Shown here one piece after another: positions 33,272 to 42,323 of a stretch of DNA of 64,000 bases. This DNA comes from Lysinibacillus sp. PLM2 (GTDB lineage: Bacteria; Bacillota; Bacilli; Bacillales_A; Planococcaceae). The stretch covers positions 236,001-300,000 of the forward strand of contig AP025689.1 of the NCBI GenBank assembly GCA_023168345.1, read 5' to 3'. The notes under the pieces were generated by a model. The model worked only from the letters and a program-made list of their open reading frames with translations, was not told where the DNA came from and ran no database searches. The translations under genes were made by a program, and so were the position numbers. Positions within the stretch are counted from its first letter, which is position 1; the number at the start of each line of letters is the position of its first letter.

Positions 33272-34289
33272 GGACTACTGGCGCAGACGTTTCGAACTAC
33301 TTGAAGATGCCCAACATAACAAAGCTGTTTCTTATTACCGAGATTTAGAAAAAGCATATATCCAAACGATGAGCGAAATTGAGAAGGATATCTCTAAATG
33401 GTATAACCGGTTTGCTGTAAATAATGAAATCACATTTGATGAAGCTAAAAGACTTTTAAAAAGTGATGAATTAAGAGAATTTCGTTGGACCGTAGATGAA
33501 TATATCGAATACGGTAAAAAGAATGCTATTAATCAACAGTGGATGAAACAACTCGAAAACGCTTCTTCTCGTGTCCATATTAGCCGTTTAGAAAGTTTGC
33601 GATTACAACTTCAACAACACGTTGAAAAACTGTACGGTGGGCAAATAGAAGGTTTTGAGAGACTAATGAAAGAGGTTTATCAAGACCAGTACTATCATAC
33701 AGCTTTTGAGATTCAAAAAGCGTTTGAAGTAGGTTTTACTTTACAAGCGTTAGACGAAAATGTATTAACCAAAGTCATTAGTAAGCCATGGACAGTTGAT
33801 AATTTAACCTTTTCAACTAAGATATGGCGCGATAGAAACTTACTTATCAACACGTTACACACAGAATTAACACAGGCCTTTGCTCGTGGCGAAGGACCAC
33901 AAAGAGTGATTTCTGTGATTCAAAAGAAAATGAATACCTCGCGTTCGAACGCTGCTCGATTAGTACAAACAGAGCAAGCGTTTTTTAGTGCTTCAGCACA
34001 AAGAGATGCATTCAAAAAGCTCGATGTTGAACAATATGAGATTGTTGCAACTCTCGACAGTAAAACATCTGAAATATGTCAGTCGATGGACGGTAAAATA
34101 TTTAAACTATCAGATTATCAACCAGGCGTTACTGCTTCTCCATTTCATCCAAGATGTAGGTCAACACAAGCGCCTTTTTACCCTGATGATATTGATTCTA
34201 AAAGATTTTCAAGAGGGGAAAATGGAAAGATAGAGTACATCAATTCGAATATAAAATATCGAGAATGGAAAGAGAGATTCATAGTGTAG
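33258..34289 (+). CDS. Minor head protein, Mu gpF/SPP1 gp7-like
   Basis: About 343 aa. The C-terminal region has ARLVQTEQAFFSASAQRDAF, then TLDSKTSEICQSMDGKIF and FHPRCRSTQAPFYP, the hallmark of the phage head morphogenesis (Mu F-like) domain. It overlaps the portal gene by 14 bp; GGTGGAG lies before ATG. It likely binds portal or DNA early in assembly. Confidence 0.92.
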   Translation: MVKSRDYWRRRFELLEDAQHNKAVSYYRDLEKAYIQTMSEIEKDISKWYNRFAVNNEITFDEAKRLLKSDELREFRWTVDEYIEYGKKNAINQQWMKQLENASSRVHISRLESLRLQLQQHVEKLYGGQIEGFERLMKEVYQDQYYHTAFEIQKAFEVGFTLQALDENVLTKVISKPWTVDNLTFSTKIWRDRNLLINTLHTELTQAFARGEGPQRVISVIQKKMNTSRSNAARLVQTEQAFFSASAQRDAFKKLDVEQYEIVATLDSKTSEICQSMDGKIFKLSDYQPGVTASPFHPRCRSTQAPFYPDDIDSKRFSRGENGKIEYINSNIKYREWKERFIV

Positions 34290-34339
34290 AACTACGACAA
34301 TACCATATTTTGTGATAGAATAGTATTGAGGTGAGAATG

Positions 34340-35311
34340 ATGATACTACCGCAAAAGGTTGTAACTAAAATCACATCTAAGAATGTAAAACACTATGAAA
34401 ATCTAGGTTATGAACCTATTTTCCATATCGATAGCGGTGGAATAAAACGCTTAAAACAATCAGAAATAGAAGTCGATGTATTCCATTTACCCAGAAGTAG
34501 TCATGCCGAGATTGATGTTTCTTGTGATATTTGCGAGAAATTATATAAATTGGAGTATAGGCAAGCGATAAAAAGTAAAAATAACGTTTGTTCAGATGAA
34601 TGCTTTTCAACTTTGCGATATGACAGGGCTGTTTTAAAATTAGAAAAGAAAGTTAATATGTCGTTTGAAGATTTTCTGAAGAATAGATATTTAGAGCAAA
34701 TGAAAACTACTAGACAGATTGCTAAAGAGGTATATGGCAAAGATACTTATGCTTCAACTATTATACATTGGATGGATAAATTTAATATACCTCTACGTCA
34801 TGGTTCAGAAGCGATAAAAACACAATGGATTAATGCTGAAGGTAGAAGAAAACAAGTCCAAGAAATTGCAAAAAAGACCATATTAACTAAAGAATCTCGT
34901 GACAAGATGAAAAAGGTTATGCAATCCAAAGAGTATAAACTTAAATCTCGTAAAGCTAAACTTGGTAAGAAGAATCCCATGTTTGGTGTAAGAGGTGAAA
35001 ATCATCCAAACTGGAATCCTGAACTAACAGATACAGAACGCATTAAAGAAAGAAAATCCTTTGAAGATACACAATGGAGATTATCTATTTATCGTAGAGA
35101 TCGCTTCAAATGTCAAAAATGCGGGTCTAACAAGCATTTAAATGCACATCATGTACTTAACCACAAAACACATAAAGAACTCAGATATGATGTAAATAAT
35201 GGTGTTACTTTATGCGAAACATGTCATATCGAATTTCATAAAACTTATGGATATTTTGATAATACAAGAGAACAAATTAATAAGTATTTGAAAATTGAAG
35301 TCACTCAATGA
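34340..35311 (+). CDS. HNH homing endonuclease (free-standing)
   Basis: About 323 aa. A zinc-like CDICEKLY...CSDECF motif is near residue 65. NUMOD3-type KLGKKNPMFGVRGENHP is near 210. The C-terminal HNH domain is FKCQKCGSNKHLNAHHVLNH, then LCETCHIEFH. It interrupts the head operon without splitting a gene: the gpF-like gene ends 50 bp upstream and a gene resumes 35 bp downstream. Either ATG, 34337 or 34340, could serve; GAGGTGAG fits the second better. Confidence 0.9.
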   Translation: MILPQKVVTKITSKNVKHYENLGYEPIFHIDSGGIKRLKQSEIEVDVFHLPRSSHAEIDVSCDICEKLYKLEYRQAIKSKNNVCSDECFSTLRYDRAVLKLEKKVNMSFEDFLKNRYLEQMKTTRQIAKEVYGKDTYASTIIHWMDKFNIPLRHGSEAIKTQWINAEGRRKQVQEIAKKTILTKESRDKMKKVMQSKEYKLKSRKAKLGKKNPMFGVRGENHPNWNPELTDTERIKERKSFEDTQWRLSIYRRDRFKCQKCGSNKHLNAHHVLNHKTHKELRYDVNNGVTLCETCHIEFHKTYGYFDNTREQINKYLKIEVTQ

Positions 35312-35325
35312 GTGGCTTTTTATTA
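35299..35325 (+). terminator. Terminator of HNH gene
   Basis: AGTCACTC-AAT-GAGTGGCT followed by TTTTATTATGC; the left arm includes the last codons of the HNH gene. A near-identical hairpin ends the secreted moron at 43214. Confidence 0.8.
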
Positions 35326-35345
35326 TGCTTTGAAAGGGTGGTCGA

Positions 35346-35648
35346 ATGATTCCTAATGTAGTCATAGTTGCCGGAGTTCCGTATGAAGTTCAAGAAAAAG
35401 AGTTCGTTGTATTTGAAGATAATGCCAATGCATTAGGTGTGTGTACGTATGACCAAGCACTAATTGAAGTTAAATCAACTATGTCGGAAGAACGTATTGA
35501 AGAAATATTTATCCATGAATTATTTCATGCAATCTTGTATGAGGCGGGATTTGAAGAACATGATGAAGATTTAGTAAATCGTGCTAGCAAAGTTCTATAT
35601 CAAGTATTAAAAGACAATAATCTTACTTTCGCTGGAGAACCTCCCTGA
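35346..35648 (+). CDS. Putative zinc metallopeptidase in head operon
   Basis: 100 aa with HELFHAILYEAG (HExxH) near residue 58 and a helix after it. Small ImmA/SprT-like proteins of this kind recur in PBSX-type head modules. Substrate unknown; maturation of a head protein is possible. AAAGGGTGG precedes ATG. In an alternative frame the coding-like stretch continues past its stop to 35720. Confidence 0.72.
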   Translation: MIPNVVIVAGVPYEVQEKEFVVFEDNANALGVCTYDQALIEVKSTMSEERIEEIFIHELFHAILYEAGFEEHDEDLVNRASKVLYQVLKDNNLTFAGEPP

Positions 35649-35846
35649 AGATGAAGTTAGAAATGAAGTTCAGATGATGATTGATGCTCAACGCGACAAT
35701 ATATCGAGAAAGGGTGCGTGATCCAATTATCTCCGAGTTATCGGTTAAATAGCAATTCGTCTGTTTGGTATTTAAGACGTTAAACCAAAAGACAAATCCG
35801 TGGACGATACCCACGTAAAAAAGCGTAATTTGAAAGGATGATAGAA
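35649..35846. other. Short non-coding, structured gap before scaffold
   Basis: Contains an inverted repeat GTCTGTTTGGT...ACCAAAAGAC (about 35759-35794) and a GTGG...CCAC hairpin (about 35801-35815). The first 70 bp look coding in one frame (NLPEDEVRNEVQMMIDAQRD) but have no start codon. Confidence 0.45.
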
Positions 35847-36443
35847 ATGACAAAGGAACAATTAATTGCATTAGGTTTAACAGAAGAACAAGCAGATAAA
35901 GTAGTTGCAGGTTTCGGGTCAATGATTCCGAAAAGTCGCTTTGATGATGTGAATGAAGCGAAGAAAGATTTAGAGACTCAAATCAAGGACCGTGACAAGC
36001 AGTTAAAAGACCTTGAAGCAAAGGCGAAAGGTAATGAGGATTTAACGAAACAAATTCAAGATTTGCAAGAAGCTAATAAACAAGCAAAAGCAGATTTTGA
36101 AGCCAAGTTAAAAGAAACTCAGTTAACAAGCGCATTAAAACTTGCTCTTGCTGGTAAAGTTCACGACGAAAATTTAGTTGCAGGGCTTATTGAGAAAGAA
36201 AAAATTGAACTAAATGAAGATGGCACAATCAAAGGTGGACTTGATGACCAATTAAAGACTTTAAAAGAATCGAAGTCTTTTTTATTTGTGCCTGAAAAGG
36301 AAACAAAACCGAGCATTAAGGGTGCTAAACCACTGGATAACCCAGGTGGTGGTACTGATCCGATTAACGTAGGTGCTAATTTTGCGAAAATGTTAAATGA
36401 ACGCGGAAAAGCACCAAGTACTGAAAATAATCCATGGGGATAA
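35847..36443 (+). CDS. Phage scaffolding protein (gp20-like)
   Basis: About 198 aa. Coiled central part (DLETQIKDRDKQLKDLEAKA, DLQEANKQAKADFEAKLKET), then LKLALAGKVHDENLVAGLIE and a C-terminal tail ending NPWG. This is the Firmicute phage gp20/minor-structural scaffold layout, directly upstream of decoration and capsid genes. It guides capsid assembly and is absent from mature heads. AAAGGATG before ATG. Confidence 0.9.
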   Translation: MTKEQLIALGLTEEQADKVVAGFGSMIPKSRFDDVNEAKKDLETQIKDRDKQLKDLEAKAKGNEDLTKQIQDLQEANKQAKADFEAKLKETQLTSALKLALAGKVHDENLVAGLIEKEKIELNEDGTIKGGLDDQLKTLKESKSFLFVPEKETKPSIKGAKPLDNPGGGTDPINVGANFAKMLNERGKAPSTENNPWG

Positions 36444-36458
36444 GAGGAGGACATTATT

Positions 36459-36773
36459 ATGCCATATGTAAAACAGGTTGAAACAGCCAATCGAATTAAC
36501 TTTTTAGCATCTTCAAAGGTACAAGCATTTACTTATCAAGTCAGTGATAGTGGAGTAGTAGCTGATACAAATGGTAAGAAAATTGTTAAAGCTGGCACGA
36601 TCTTGCCTGCGAACGATGCGACAGCTCAAGGTATTCTTTACACAGATGTAGATGTAACAGAAGGGCCACAACCAGGTTCACTAATTGTTGAAGCCTATGT
36701 ACTTGAAGCGCGCTTACCAGCTGCACCTTCTGCAGAAGCAAAAACAGCATTAACAAAAATCACATTTCGATAA
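36459..36773 (+). CDS. Head decoration-like protein
   Basis: 104 aa, beta-rich: AFTYQVSDSGVVADTNGKKI, GTILPANDATAQGILYTDVD. Between scaffold and major capsid genes, the usual place for a trimeric capsid-stabilising protein. GAGGAGG upstream. The family is inferred from position and composition. Confidence 0.75.
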   Translation: MPYVKQVETANRINFLASSKVQAFTYQVSDSGVVADTNGKKIVKAGTILPANDATAQGILYTDVDVTEGPQPGSLIVEAYVLEARLPAAPSAEAKTALTKITFR

Positions 36774-36801
36774 TTAATCGATTGAAGGAGGAAAAAACAT
36801 T

Positions 36802-37824
36802 ATGCCAGATGTATTAGAACTATTTGATTCCAAGACAGTATTAAATTATTTAAAAGAACGTCAATATCCACCATTATTAGGTGAAACATTATTCCCAGAA
36901 GTGAAGCATGATACTTTAGATTTTGAATACTTGGTAGGTGCAAGCTCGTTGCCAGTAGTAGCATCTGTACACGCATTTGATACTGAAGCAGAAATTGGAT
37001 CTCGTGAAGCTGGAAAACAAGCACTAGAGGCTGCTTATATTAAACGTAAAATGCAAATCACTGAGAAAGATTTAATTGCCTTACAGTTCCCACGTACACC
37101 ACAAGAAGAAAAATATTTAACAGGTCGTGTATTCAATGATATCGATTCTTTAGTTGCTGGTGTTAAAGCGCGTGTTGAGTTAATGCGTATGGAAGCATTA
37201 ACGACTGGTAAAGTTACACTTAACGAAAATGGTTTGAACATGACTGTTAATTATCATGTGCCAGAGGAACACCAAGAGACGTTAGCTGGTACTGATTTAT
37301 GGACAGACGCATCTGCTGATATCATTGGTGATTTAGAACGTTGGCAAGATAGTTTAGATGAAAAAGCTACTCGTGCTTTAACATCTACGAAAGTACTATC
37401 CCAAATTTTACGTAACAGTAAAATTATCGGATATTTATTCGGTAAAGATTCTGGTCGTATTCCAACAAGACAAGATTTAAATGCATTTTTACTACAACAC
37501 GACTTACCGCAGATCGCTACTTATGATTCGAAATATCGTAAGCAAAACGCGAATGGTACTTACACTACTGCTCGTTATTTTGATGAGAACAAATTTGTTA
37601 TGTTCGGTTCTAGTACGCTTGGTGAAACATTATACGGACCAACTCCAGAAGAAAGTCGTATGATTCGCGAAGGTAACGAACAGGTTCAAATTGTAGATAA
37701 AGTAATCGCAATGGTTTATGAAGAAGGCTTAGATCCAGTATCAACGTGGACTAAAGCAGCTGCTACTGCAATTCCTTCATTCCCTGAAGCAAATAACGTA
37801 TTCCAAGCGCAACCGATTGCGTAG
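36802..37824 (+). CDS. Major capsid protein (gpE-like)
   Basis: 340 aa. Starts MPDVLELFDSKTVLNYLKER; EAGKQALEAAYIKRKMQITE and DDIDSLVAG-type segments follow, as in the phage major capsid E family of HK97-fold proteins. It forms the icosahedral shell. AAGGAGG before ATG; codon use strongly favours A/T third positions, consistent with high expression. Confidence 0.93.
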   Translation: MPDVLELFDSKTVLNYLKERQYPPLLGETLFPEVKHDTLDFEYLVGASSLPVVASVHAFDTEAEIGSREAGKQALEAAYIKRKMQITEKDLIALQFPRTPQEEKYLTGRVFNDIDSLVAGVKARVELMRMEALTTGKVTLNENGLNMTVNYHVPEEHQETLAGTDLWTDASADIIGDLERWQDSLDEKATRALTSTKVLSQILRNSKIIGYLFGKDSGRIPTRQDLNAFLLQHDLPQIATYDSKYRKQNANGTYTTARYFDENKFVMFGSSTLGETLYGPTPEESRMIREGNEQVQIVDKVIAMVYEEGLDPVSTWTKAAATAIPSFPEANNVFQAQPIA

Positions 37825-37838
37825 AAAGGGGTTAGTAC

Positions 37839-38135
37839 ATGACAAAATTAAAAGTTTTAGTGAAAGAAAATTCGTTCCCTGTTCGATATAATGGGGAACG
37901 TTTTTCTGTTGGCCAAACGTTTGAGATTGATGGTAAACACCTAAATAAGAATACTATGGAAGTTTTAGAAATCATTGAAGATAACCAAGATGACGGCAAA
38001 GAATCAAATCCATTTGAAGGTAAATCGGTCGAAGAGCTAAAAGCTTATGCTGAGGAACATGGAATTGATATTGGTAAAGCGACTACAGAAGAGGGCATTA
38101 TCAAGAAAATTGAAGAAGCTCAAAAAACTGAATAG
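37839..38135 (+). CDS. Head-associated protein with C-terminal HeH/LEM domain
   Basis: 98 aa. The N-terminal half is a small beta domain (VRYNGERFSVGQTFEIDGKH); the C-terminal part (FEGKSVEELKAYAEEHGIDI) has the HeH/LEM helix-extended-loop-helix form often following capsid genes. Likely structural or capsid accessory. Confidence 0.72.
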   Translation: MTKLKVLVKENSFPVRYNGERFSVGQTFEIDGKHLNKNTMEVLEIIEDNQDDGKESNPFEGKSVEELKAYAEEHGIDIGKATTEEGIIKKIEEAQKTE

Positions 38136-38146
38136 GGCGTGATACT

Positions 38147-38542
38147 ATGCTCGAAGATGTAAAACAAAGATTAAGCTCACTAGGGATTATCGTCTCTAGT
38201 GAGCCTTCCAGTTCAGATGATCTTATTCTGTCCTTTACTATCGAGAAGATAATCAATCACATAAAAAATCAAACGAACCTTTCAGCAATTCCTAAAGGTT
38301 TACGCGAAATAGCAATCGATATGGTAGTTGGAGAATTCCTTTATCTCAAAAAGGGTATGGGGCAGTTAGACGTTTCAACATTAGACTTTTCCCTCGTTGC
38401 TAAGCAAGTACAAGATGGTGATACGAATACAACATTTGCTATTGAAGCTTCAAACACACCCGAAGCTAAATTTGATGCATTGGTAAGCTTTCTACAACAC
38501 AATGAAGTTGATTTTGTGAAATACCGGGTGCTCACATGGTAA
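38147..38542 (+). CDS. Head-tail connector, YqbG-like
   Basis: 131 aa. MLEDVKQRLSSLGIIVSSEP and the helical core (IEKIINHIKNQTNLSAIPKG, IAIDMVVGEFLYLKKGM) match the phage connector family present in skin (YqbG). It would form a ring below the portal. Its last 7 bp overlap the next gene. Confidence 0.82.
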   Translation: MLEDVKQRLSSLGIIVSSEPSSSDDLILSFTIEKIINHIKNQTNLSAIPKGLREIAIDMVVGEFLYLKKGMGQLDVSTLDFSLVAKQVQDGDTNTTFAIEASNTPEAKFDALVSFLQHNEVDFVKYRVLTW

Positions 38543-38898
38543 ATGCTCGTAGAAAAGCGATTCAAAGTTTGTATCGTGGTACTTGTACAGTAAAAGCATG
38601 GGAAAGCGTAAAGGATCCGATAACAAAAATCACGACACCGAAAGAAGTAACAAAATTTGAAAATCAACCTTGTAAACTCTCATACGAAAAGCACACAACA
38701 GCTTCAAGTACTGGCGGACCTTCTGTAATATCGCAAACTATTAAGCTTTCTCTAGCTCCTGAGTTAGAAGTGCCTGCAGGTAGTGTAATCATTGTTACTC
38801 AAGACGGCAAAACTAGAGAATACTCACGTAGTGGAGTACCTGACATCCACATGGATCACCAACATATTCAATTAGAATTTGTGAAGGAATATGCGTAA
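38536..38898 (+). CDS. xkdH: Head completion protein, XkdH/YqbH-like (DUF3599)
   Basis: 120 aa, beta-rich (GTCTVKAWESVKDPITKITT, LSLAPELEVPAGSVIIVTQD, VPDIHMDHQHIQLEFVKEY). The order after YqbG and before XkdI matches PBSX. Head-tail joining role by family. Confidence 0.85.
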   Translation: MVNARRKAIQSLYRGTCTVKAWESVKDPITKITTPKEVTKFENQPCKLSYEKHTTASSTGGPSVISQTIKLSLAPELEVPAGSVIIVTQDGKTREYSRSGVPDIHMDHQHIQLEFVKEYA

Positions 38899-39332
38899 TG
38901 GCTAGATGGGGAAAAGTGAATTTCAGACAGCTTCAAAAGTTACAAAAGAAAATGGAGAAGCTTGATAAGGTTGATTTTGATAAGTTTTGCGAAGAGATGG
39001 CCAAAGAGTTAGCTGCTAGATTACTCGCTAAAGTCATTAAGCGTACGCCAGTTGGTCAATATGAGGATGGCACTGTCGGTGGAACTTTACGTAGAGGGTG
39101 GACCATTGACGCTAATGTTGTCCGAAAAGGTGATATTTACGAAATCGAAGTATTTAATCCAGTAGAGTACTCGCAATATGTTGAATTCGGCCATCGCACA
39201 AGGAATCATCAAGGTTGGGTTAATGGGCGTTTCATGATGACTATATCTGCTCAAGAAATTGAAAATCTAGCACCAAAATTAATTGAAAAGAAGCTAGTGA
39301 AATTGTTAGGGGAGGCATTCAATGGAGATTAA
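38898..39332 (+). CDS. xkdI: Tail completion protein, XkdI/HK97-gp10-like
   Basis: 144 aa. Helical N-terminus then RTPVGQYEDGTVGGTLRRGW and VEYSQYVEFGHRTRNHQGWV, the HK97 gp10 pattern. Its start overlaps the previous stop. Likely part of head-tail joining. Confidence 0.88.
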   Translation: MARWGKVNFRQLQKLQKKMEKLDKVDFDKFCEEMAKELAARLLAKVIKRTPVGQYEDGTVGGTLRRGWTIDANVVRKGDIYEIEVFNPVEYSQYVEFGHRTRNHQGWVNGRFMMTISAQEIENLAPKLIEKKLVKLLGEAFNGD

Positions 39333-39744
39333 CGACATTATAAATGGCATTGCAATCAAGTTGGATGCAACCTTTGGAGATTCTTATACAACATATGTCG
39401 ATGATATACCGCAGGGCTTTCAAGCGCCTGCGTTTTTTGTTCAGTTTTTGAACTTAGAAAACATTCGACAAATCGGTAACCGATGGAGAGTAAACACGTT
39501 GTTTAATGTTCAATACTTTCCGAAAAACGGACGTGCTGAAGCTTCTAGTATGTCATTAAAGGTACAGCAAGCCTTAAAAGAGATTACTCTATTAAATGGC
39601 TCTATCATGCTAGGAACGAACGGAAATAGCGAGATCGTTGACGGAATCGGGCACAACTTTATTAACTTCAATTTCTTTTTACAAGAGGTTGAAGCGAAAA
39701 CGTTTATGGAATCGTTAGAACAAAACGCTAGTCTGAAAGGGTGA
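39322..39744 (+). CDS. xkdJ: Tail terminator-like protein, XkdJ/YqbJ
   Basis: 140 aa. MEINDIINGIAIKLDATFGD, then FFVQFLNLENIRQIGNRWRV. Fold and order match XkdJ, immediately before the small YqzN/YkzM-type gene and the sheath gene. GGGGAGG before ATG. Confidence 0.84.
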   Translation: MEINDIINGIAIKLDATFGDSYTTYVDDIPQGFQAPAFFVQFLNLENIRQIGNRWRVNTLFNVQYFPKNGRAEASSMSLKVQQALKEITLLNGSIMLGTNGNSEIVDGIGHNFINFNFFLQEVEAKTFMESLEQNASLKG

Positions 39745-39748
39745 AAGT

Positions 39749-39979
39749 ATGGCTAGGCAAAAAGCAATTCAAGAAAAAGCAAAGATGTCTACTGTACAGG
39801 TTGCGAAAGTAATCAAAGAAGTGACGTCTTTTAAATTTACAAAAAGTCAGCTTTTGAAAAGTAGAAAATATGTTGATCGTCGAGATGCTTTAAGTGCATT
39901 ACTTAAAGATGACGAAACATACTCACATGCTCAAGTGGAGCAAATACTAGAGAATTTCTACAAAGGAGGTAAAAAGTAA
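39749..39979 (+). CDS. YqzN/YkzM-domain protein, 76 aa
   Basis: KIIKEVTSF-like core here reads VIKEVTSFKFTKSQLLKSRK, then YSHAQVEQILENFYKG. The same short domain precedes the sheath gene in PBSX and skin. The stop overlaps the sheath start (TAATG). Role unknown; tail-operon accessory. Confidence 0.8.
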   Translation: MARQKAIQEKAKMSTVQVAKVIKEVTSFKFTKSQLLKSRKYVDRRDALSALLKDDETYSHAQVEQILENFYKGGKK

Positions 39980-41292
39980 TGGCATTAGGTGGAGGCACAT
40001 TCCTTACACAAAACAAAGTACTACCTGGCACTTATCATAATTTCATAAGTGCAGTACGTGCATTCGCAAACTTATCAGATCGTGGATTTGTTGCACTTCC
40101 CATTGCACACGATTTTGGTGTGGATGGTGAAGTATTAACACTAACTGCAGAAAATTTACAAAAGGATTCATTAAAATTACTTGGTTACAATTATGCCGAT
40201 GAAAAATTAAAACCATTCCGAGAAATTTTTCGGAATGCACATACTGCATTTGTTTATTTCTTGAAAGGAACCACTGCTACTGCTGCATCTAATGATTTTG
40301 CAACGGCAAACTTCAAAGGTGAACGAGGTAATGCGTTAAAGACGATAATTTCAGCGAATGTAGATGATCCTGAAAAATTCGATGTCATGACATACTTAGG
40401 CACTACACTTGTCGATGAACAAAAAGGTATAACTGAAGCAAAAGAACTCAACAATAATGATTTTGTAACATTCAAAGCAGATGCAATTTTAACATCAACT
40501 GCAGGAACAAACTTAACAGGTGGCACAAACGGTACAGTTACACCGGTAGAACATCAAAAAGCCCTCGATGAATTTGAATCATATGGGTTCAACATTTTAG
40601 CGTGTGAATCAACCGATAGCGGAATTAAAGCATTATATGAAGCATACACGAAACGATTACGGGATGAGGTTGGTGCTAAGTTCCAGCTAGTTGTTCACAA
40701 TGTTGAGAAGCCAGATCATGAAGGCATAGTCGTTGTCCATAATAAAGCAGTTGAAGGTGAATCGAAGCTTGTATACTGGTCAGCAGGTGCAGAAGCAGGA
40801 TGTCCGGTGAATCAATCCAACACTAACAAAGTTTATGACGGTGAGTACACTGTTGATTTTGATGGGGCGAAAACTCAAACAGAGTTATCTGCACTACTTA
40901 AAAGTGGAAAATTTGTATTCCATAAAGTTGGTAATGAAACGCGAGTACTTGAAGATATTAACTCATTTGTATCATTTACAACGGAGAAAAATGAAGATTT
41001 TTCTATGAATCAAGTGATTCGAGTATTAGATCAAATTGCAGTTGATACTGCGAATCTTTTTAACACACGCTACTTAGGTAAGATACCAAATGACCAATCG
41101 GGACGAATCTCATTGTGGTCTGATATAGTTGCACATCGTAAAGCGTTACAAGATATTCGTGCCATTGAAAATTTTGTATCTGACAATGTAAAAGTAGAAG
41201 CTGGAAGTTCCAAAAAATCAGTAGTAGTTACAGAAACAGTTGAGCCTACGGTTGCGATGTCTCAACTATATGTAACTACTGTTGTGGCGTAA
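39979..41292 (+). CDS. xkdK: Contractile tail sheath (XkdK)
   Basis: 437 aa. Starts MALGGGTFLTQNKVLPGTYH and runs through LSDRGFVALPIAHDFGVDGE; the C-terminal NTRYLGKIPNDQSGR region is sheath-typical. It wraps the tail tube and drives DNA injection by contraction. It defines the phage as a myovirus. AAAGGAGG before ATG. Confidence 0.96.
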   Translation: MALGGGTFLTQNKVLPGTYHNFISAVRAFANLSDRGFVALPIAHDFGVDGEVLTLTAENLQKDSLKLLGYNYADEKLKPFREIFRNAHTAFVYFLKGTTATAASNDFATANFKGERGNALKTIISANVDDPEKFDVMTYLGTTLVDEQKGITEAKELNNNDFVTFKADAILTSTAGTNLTGGTNGTVTPVEHQKALDEFESYGFNILACESTDSGIKALYEAYTKRLRDEVGAKFQLVVHNVEKPDHEGIVVVHNKAVEGESKLVYWSAGAEAGCPVNQSNTNKVYDGEYTVDFDGAKTQTELSALLKSGKFVFHKVGNETRVLEDINSFVSFTTEKNEDFSMNQVIRVLDQIAVDTANLFNTRYLGKIPNDQSGRISLWSDIVAHRKALQDIRAIENFVSDNVKVEAGSSKKSVVVTETVEPTVAMSQLYVTTVVA

Positions 41293-41306
41293 GGAGGGAA
41301 ATCGGA

Positions 41307-41822
41307 ATGGACAATATGAAACTATTATTACCATTAGACTTACAATACTTTGCCGCAACGATGCACGCTAAAGATGCCTTGCACGGTGCCATGGGTAAAG
41401 CTTATGTGAAAATTGAAGGTAGACGTTATTTACTAGCGCAATTAATTAACTTAGAAGCGCGCATGGATAAAACAAAATCAAAGCTTCCTATTATGGGTAA
41501 AACGGGTAAAGGGAATCGATCAACAGGATGGGAAGGTACAGGGAGTGCAACATTCTATTTCAATACTTCCATTTTCCGAGCGTTATTAAAGCGTTACAAA
41601 GATACTGGTGAGGACGTGTATTTTGAAATTCAAGTAGAAAATGAAGATGCTAGTTCAGCTGCCGGAAGACAAGATACAGTTTTGATTGACTGTAATATGG
41701 ATGGCGGTATTATTGCAATGCTTGATGCAGACGCAGAATACTTGGAAGAGACAATTGACTTCACATTTGAGGACTGGGATATGCCAACGGAATTCGATGT
41801 ATTAGATGTTATGAATTCTTAA
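41307..41822 (+). CDS. xkdM: Tail tube protein (XkdM)
   Basis: 171 aa. From residue 18 MHAKDALHGAMGKAYVKIEG and MGKTGKGNRSTGWEGTGSAT are XkdM hallmarks. The first 17 residues contain KLLLPLDLQYFAA, a leader more often seen on Gram-positive phage head proteins; GGAGGG before the first ATG supports translation of it. Hexamers form the inner tube. Confidence 0.94.
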   Translation: MDNMKLLLPLDLQYFAATMHAKDALHGAMGKAYVKIEGRRYLLAQLINLEARMDKTKSKLPIMGKTGKGNRSTGWEGTGSATFYFNTSIFRALLKRYKDTGEDVYFEIQVENEDASSAAGRQDTVLIDCNMDGGIIAMLDADAEYLEETIDFTFEDWDMPTEFDVLDVMNS

Positions 41823-41830
41823 TTAAATTT

Positions 41831-41856
41831 GAGCTCACATTTGTGGGCTCTTTCTA
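41831..41856 (+). terminator. Terminator after tail tube gene
   Basis: GAGCTCAC and GTGGGCTC pair around ATTT (one wobble), followed by TTTCT. Would reduce expression of later tail genes relative to sheath and tube. Confidence 0.7.
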
Positions 41857-41888
41857 AAAAAACTAAAAGTTAAGGGGCGTTATTTAAT

Positions 41889-42323
41889 ATGAGCAAATTA
41901 CAAGCATTCTTCTCAGAAAATGCAAAAAAACCTGTAAATGTAACCAGAGTAATTTCGAAAAGATTTGTAGATAGTGATGGGAATCCTATTGAATGGGAAT
42001 TTGGTGCAATCACACCTGAAATGGATGCCGAAATTAAAAAAGATAGTACAAGACGTACTTTAATTACACAGGGTAAAAGAAAAGGTCAATACAATACGGA
42101 ATTTGATCCTGCTAAATATCAATTGAAATTAACTGTTGCTTCAGTAGTTTATCCAGATTTGAAAGATGCAGATTTACAAAATTCATATGGTGTTTTTAAC
42201 GAAGAAGATTTAATTAATAAAATGCTATTACCAGCTGAGTTACAAGATGCATCTATGGCAGCACAAGAAGCAAACGGTTTTGAAATTTCGCTGGAAGACA
42301 TGGTTGAAGAAGCAAAAAACTAA
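41889..42323 (+). CDS. xkdN: Tail assembly chaperone G (XkdN)
   Basis: 144 aa in the zero frame. MSKLQAFFSENAKKPVNVTR and PIEWEFGAITPEMDAEIKKD are typical of XkdN. It ends GCA AAA AAC TAA, so the stop directly follows an A-AAA-AAC slippery heptamer. This short form would chaperone the tape measure with the frameshifted GT form. Confidence 0.92.
   Translation: MSKLQAFFSENAKKPVNVTRVISKRFVDSDGNPIEWEFGAITPEMDAEIKKDSTRRTLITQGKRKGQYNTEFDPAKYQLKLTVASVVYPDLKDADLQNSYGVFNEEDLINKMLLPAELQDASMAAQEANGFEISLEDMVEEAKN

Noticed and set aside
34290-35345. Group I intron around the HNH gene
   Set aside because: The flanking head genes are both complete, so no exon is interrupted; the HNH is free-standing.
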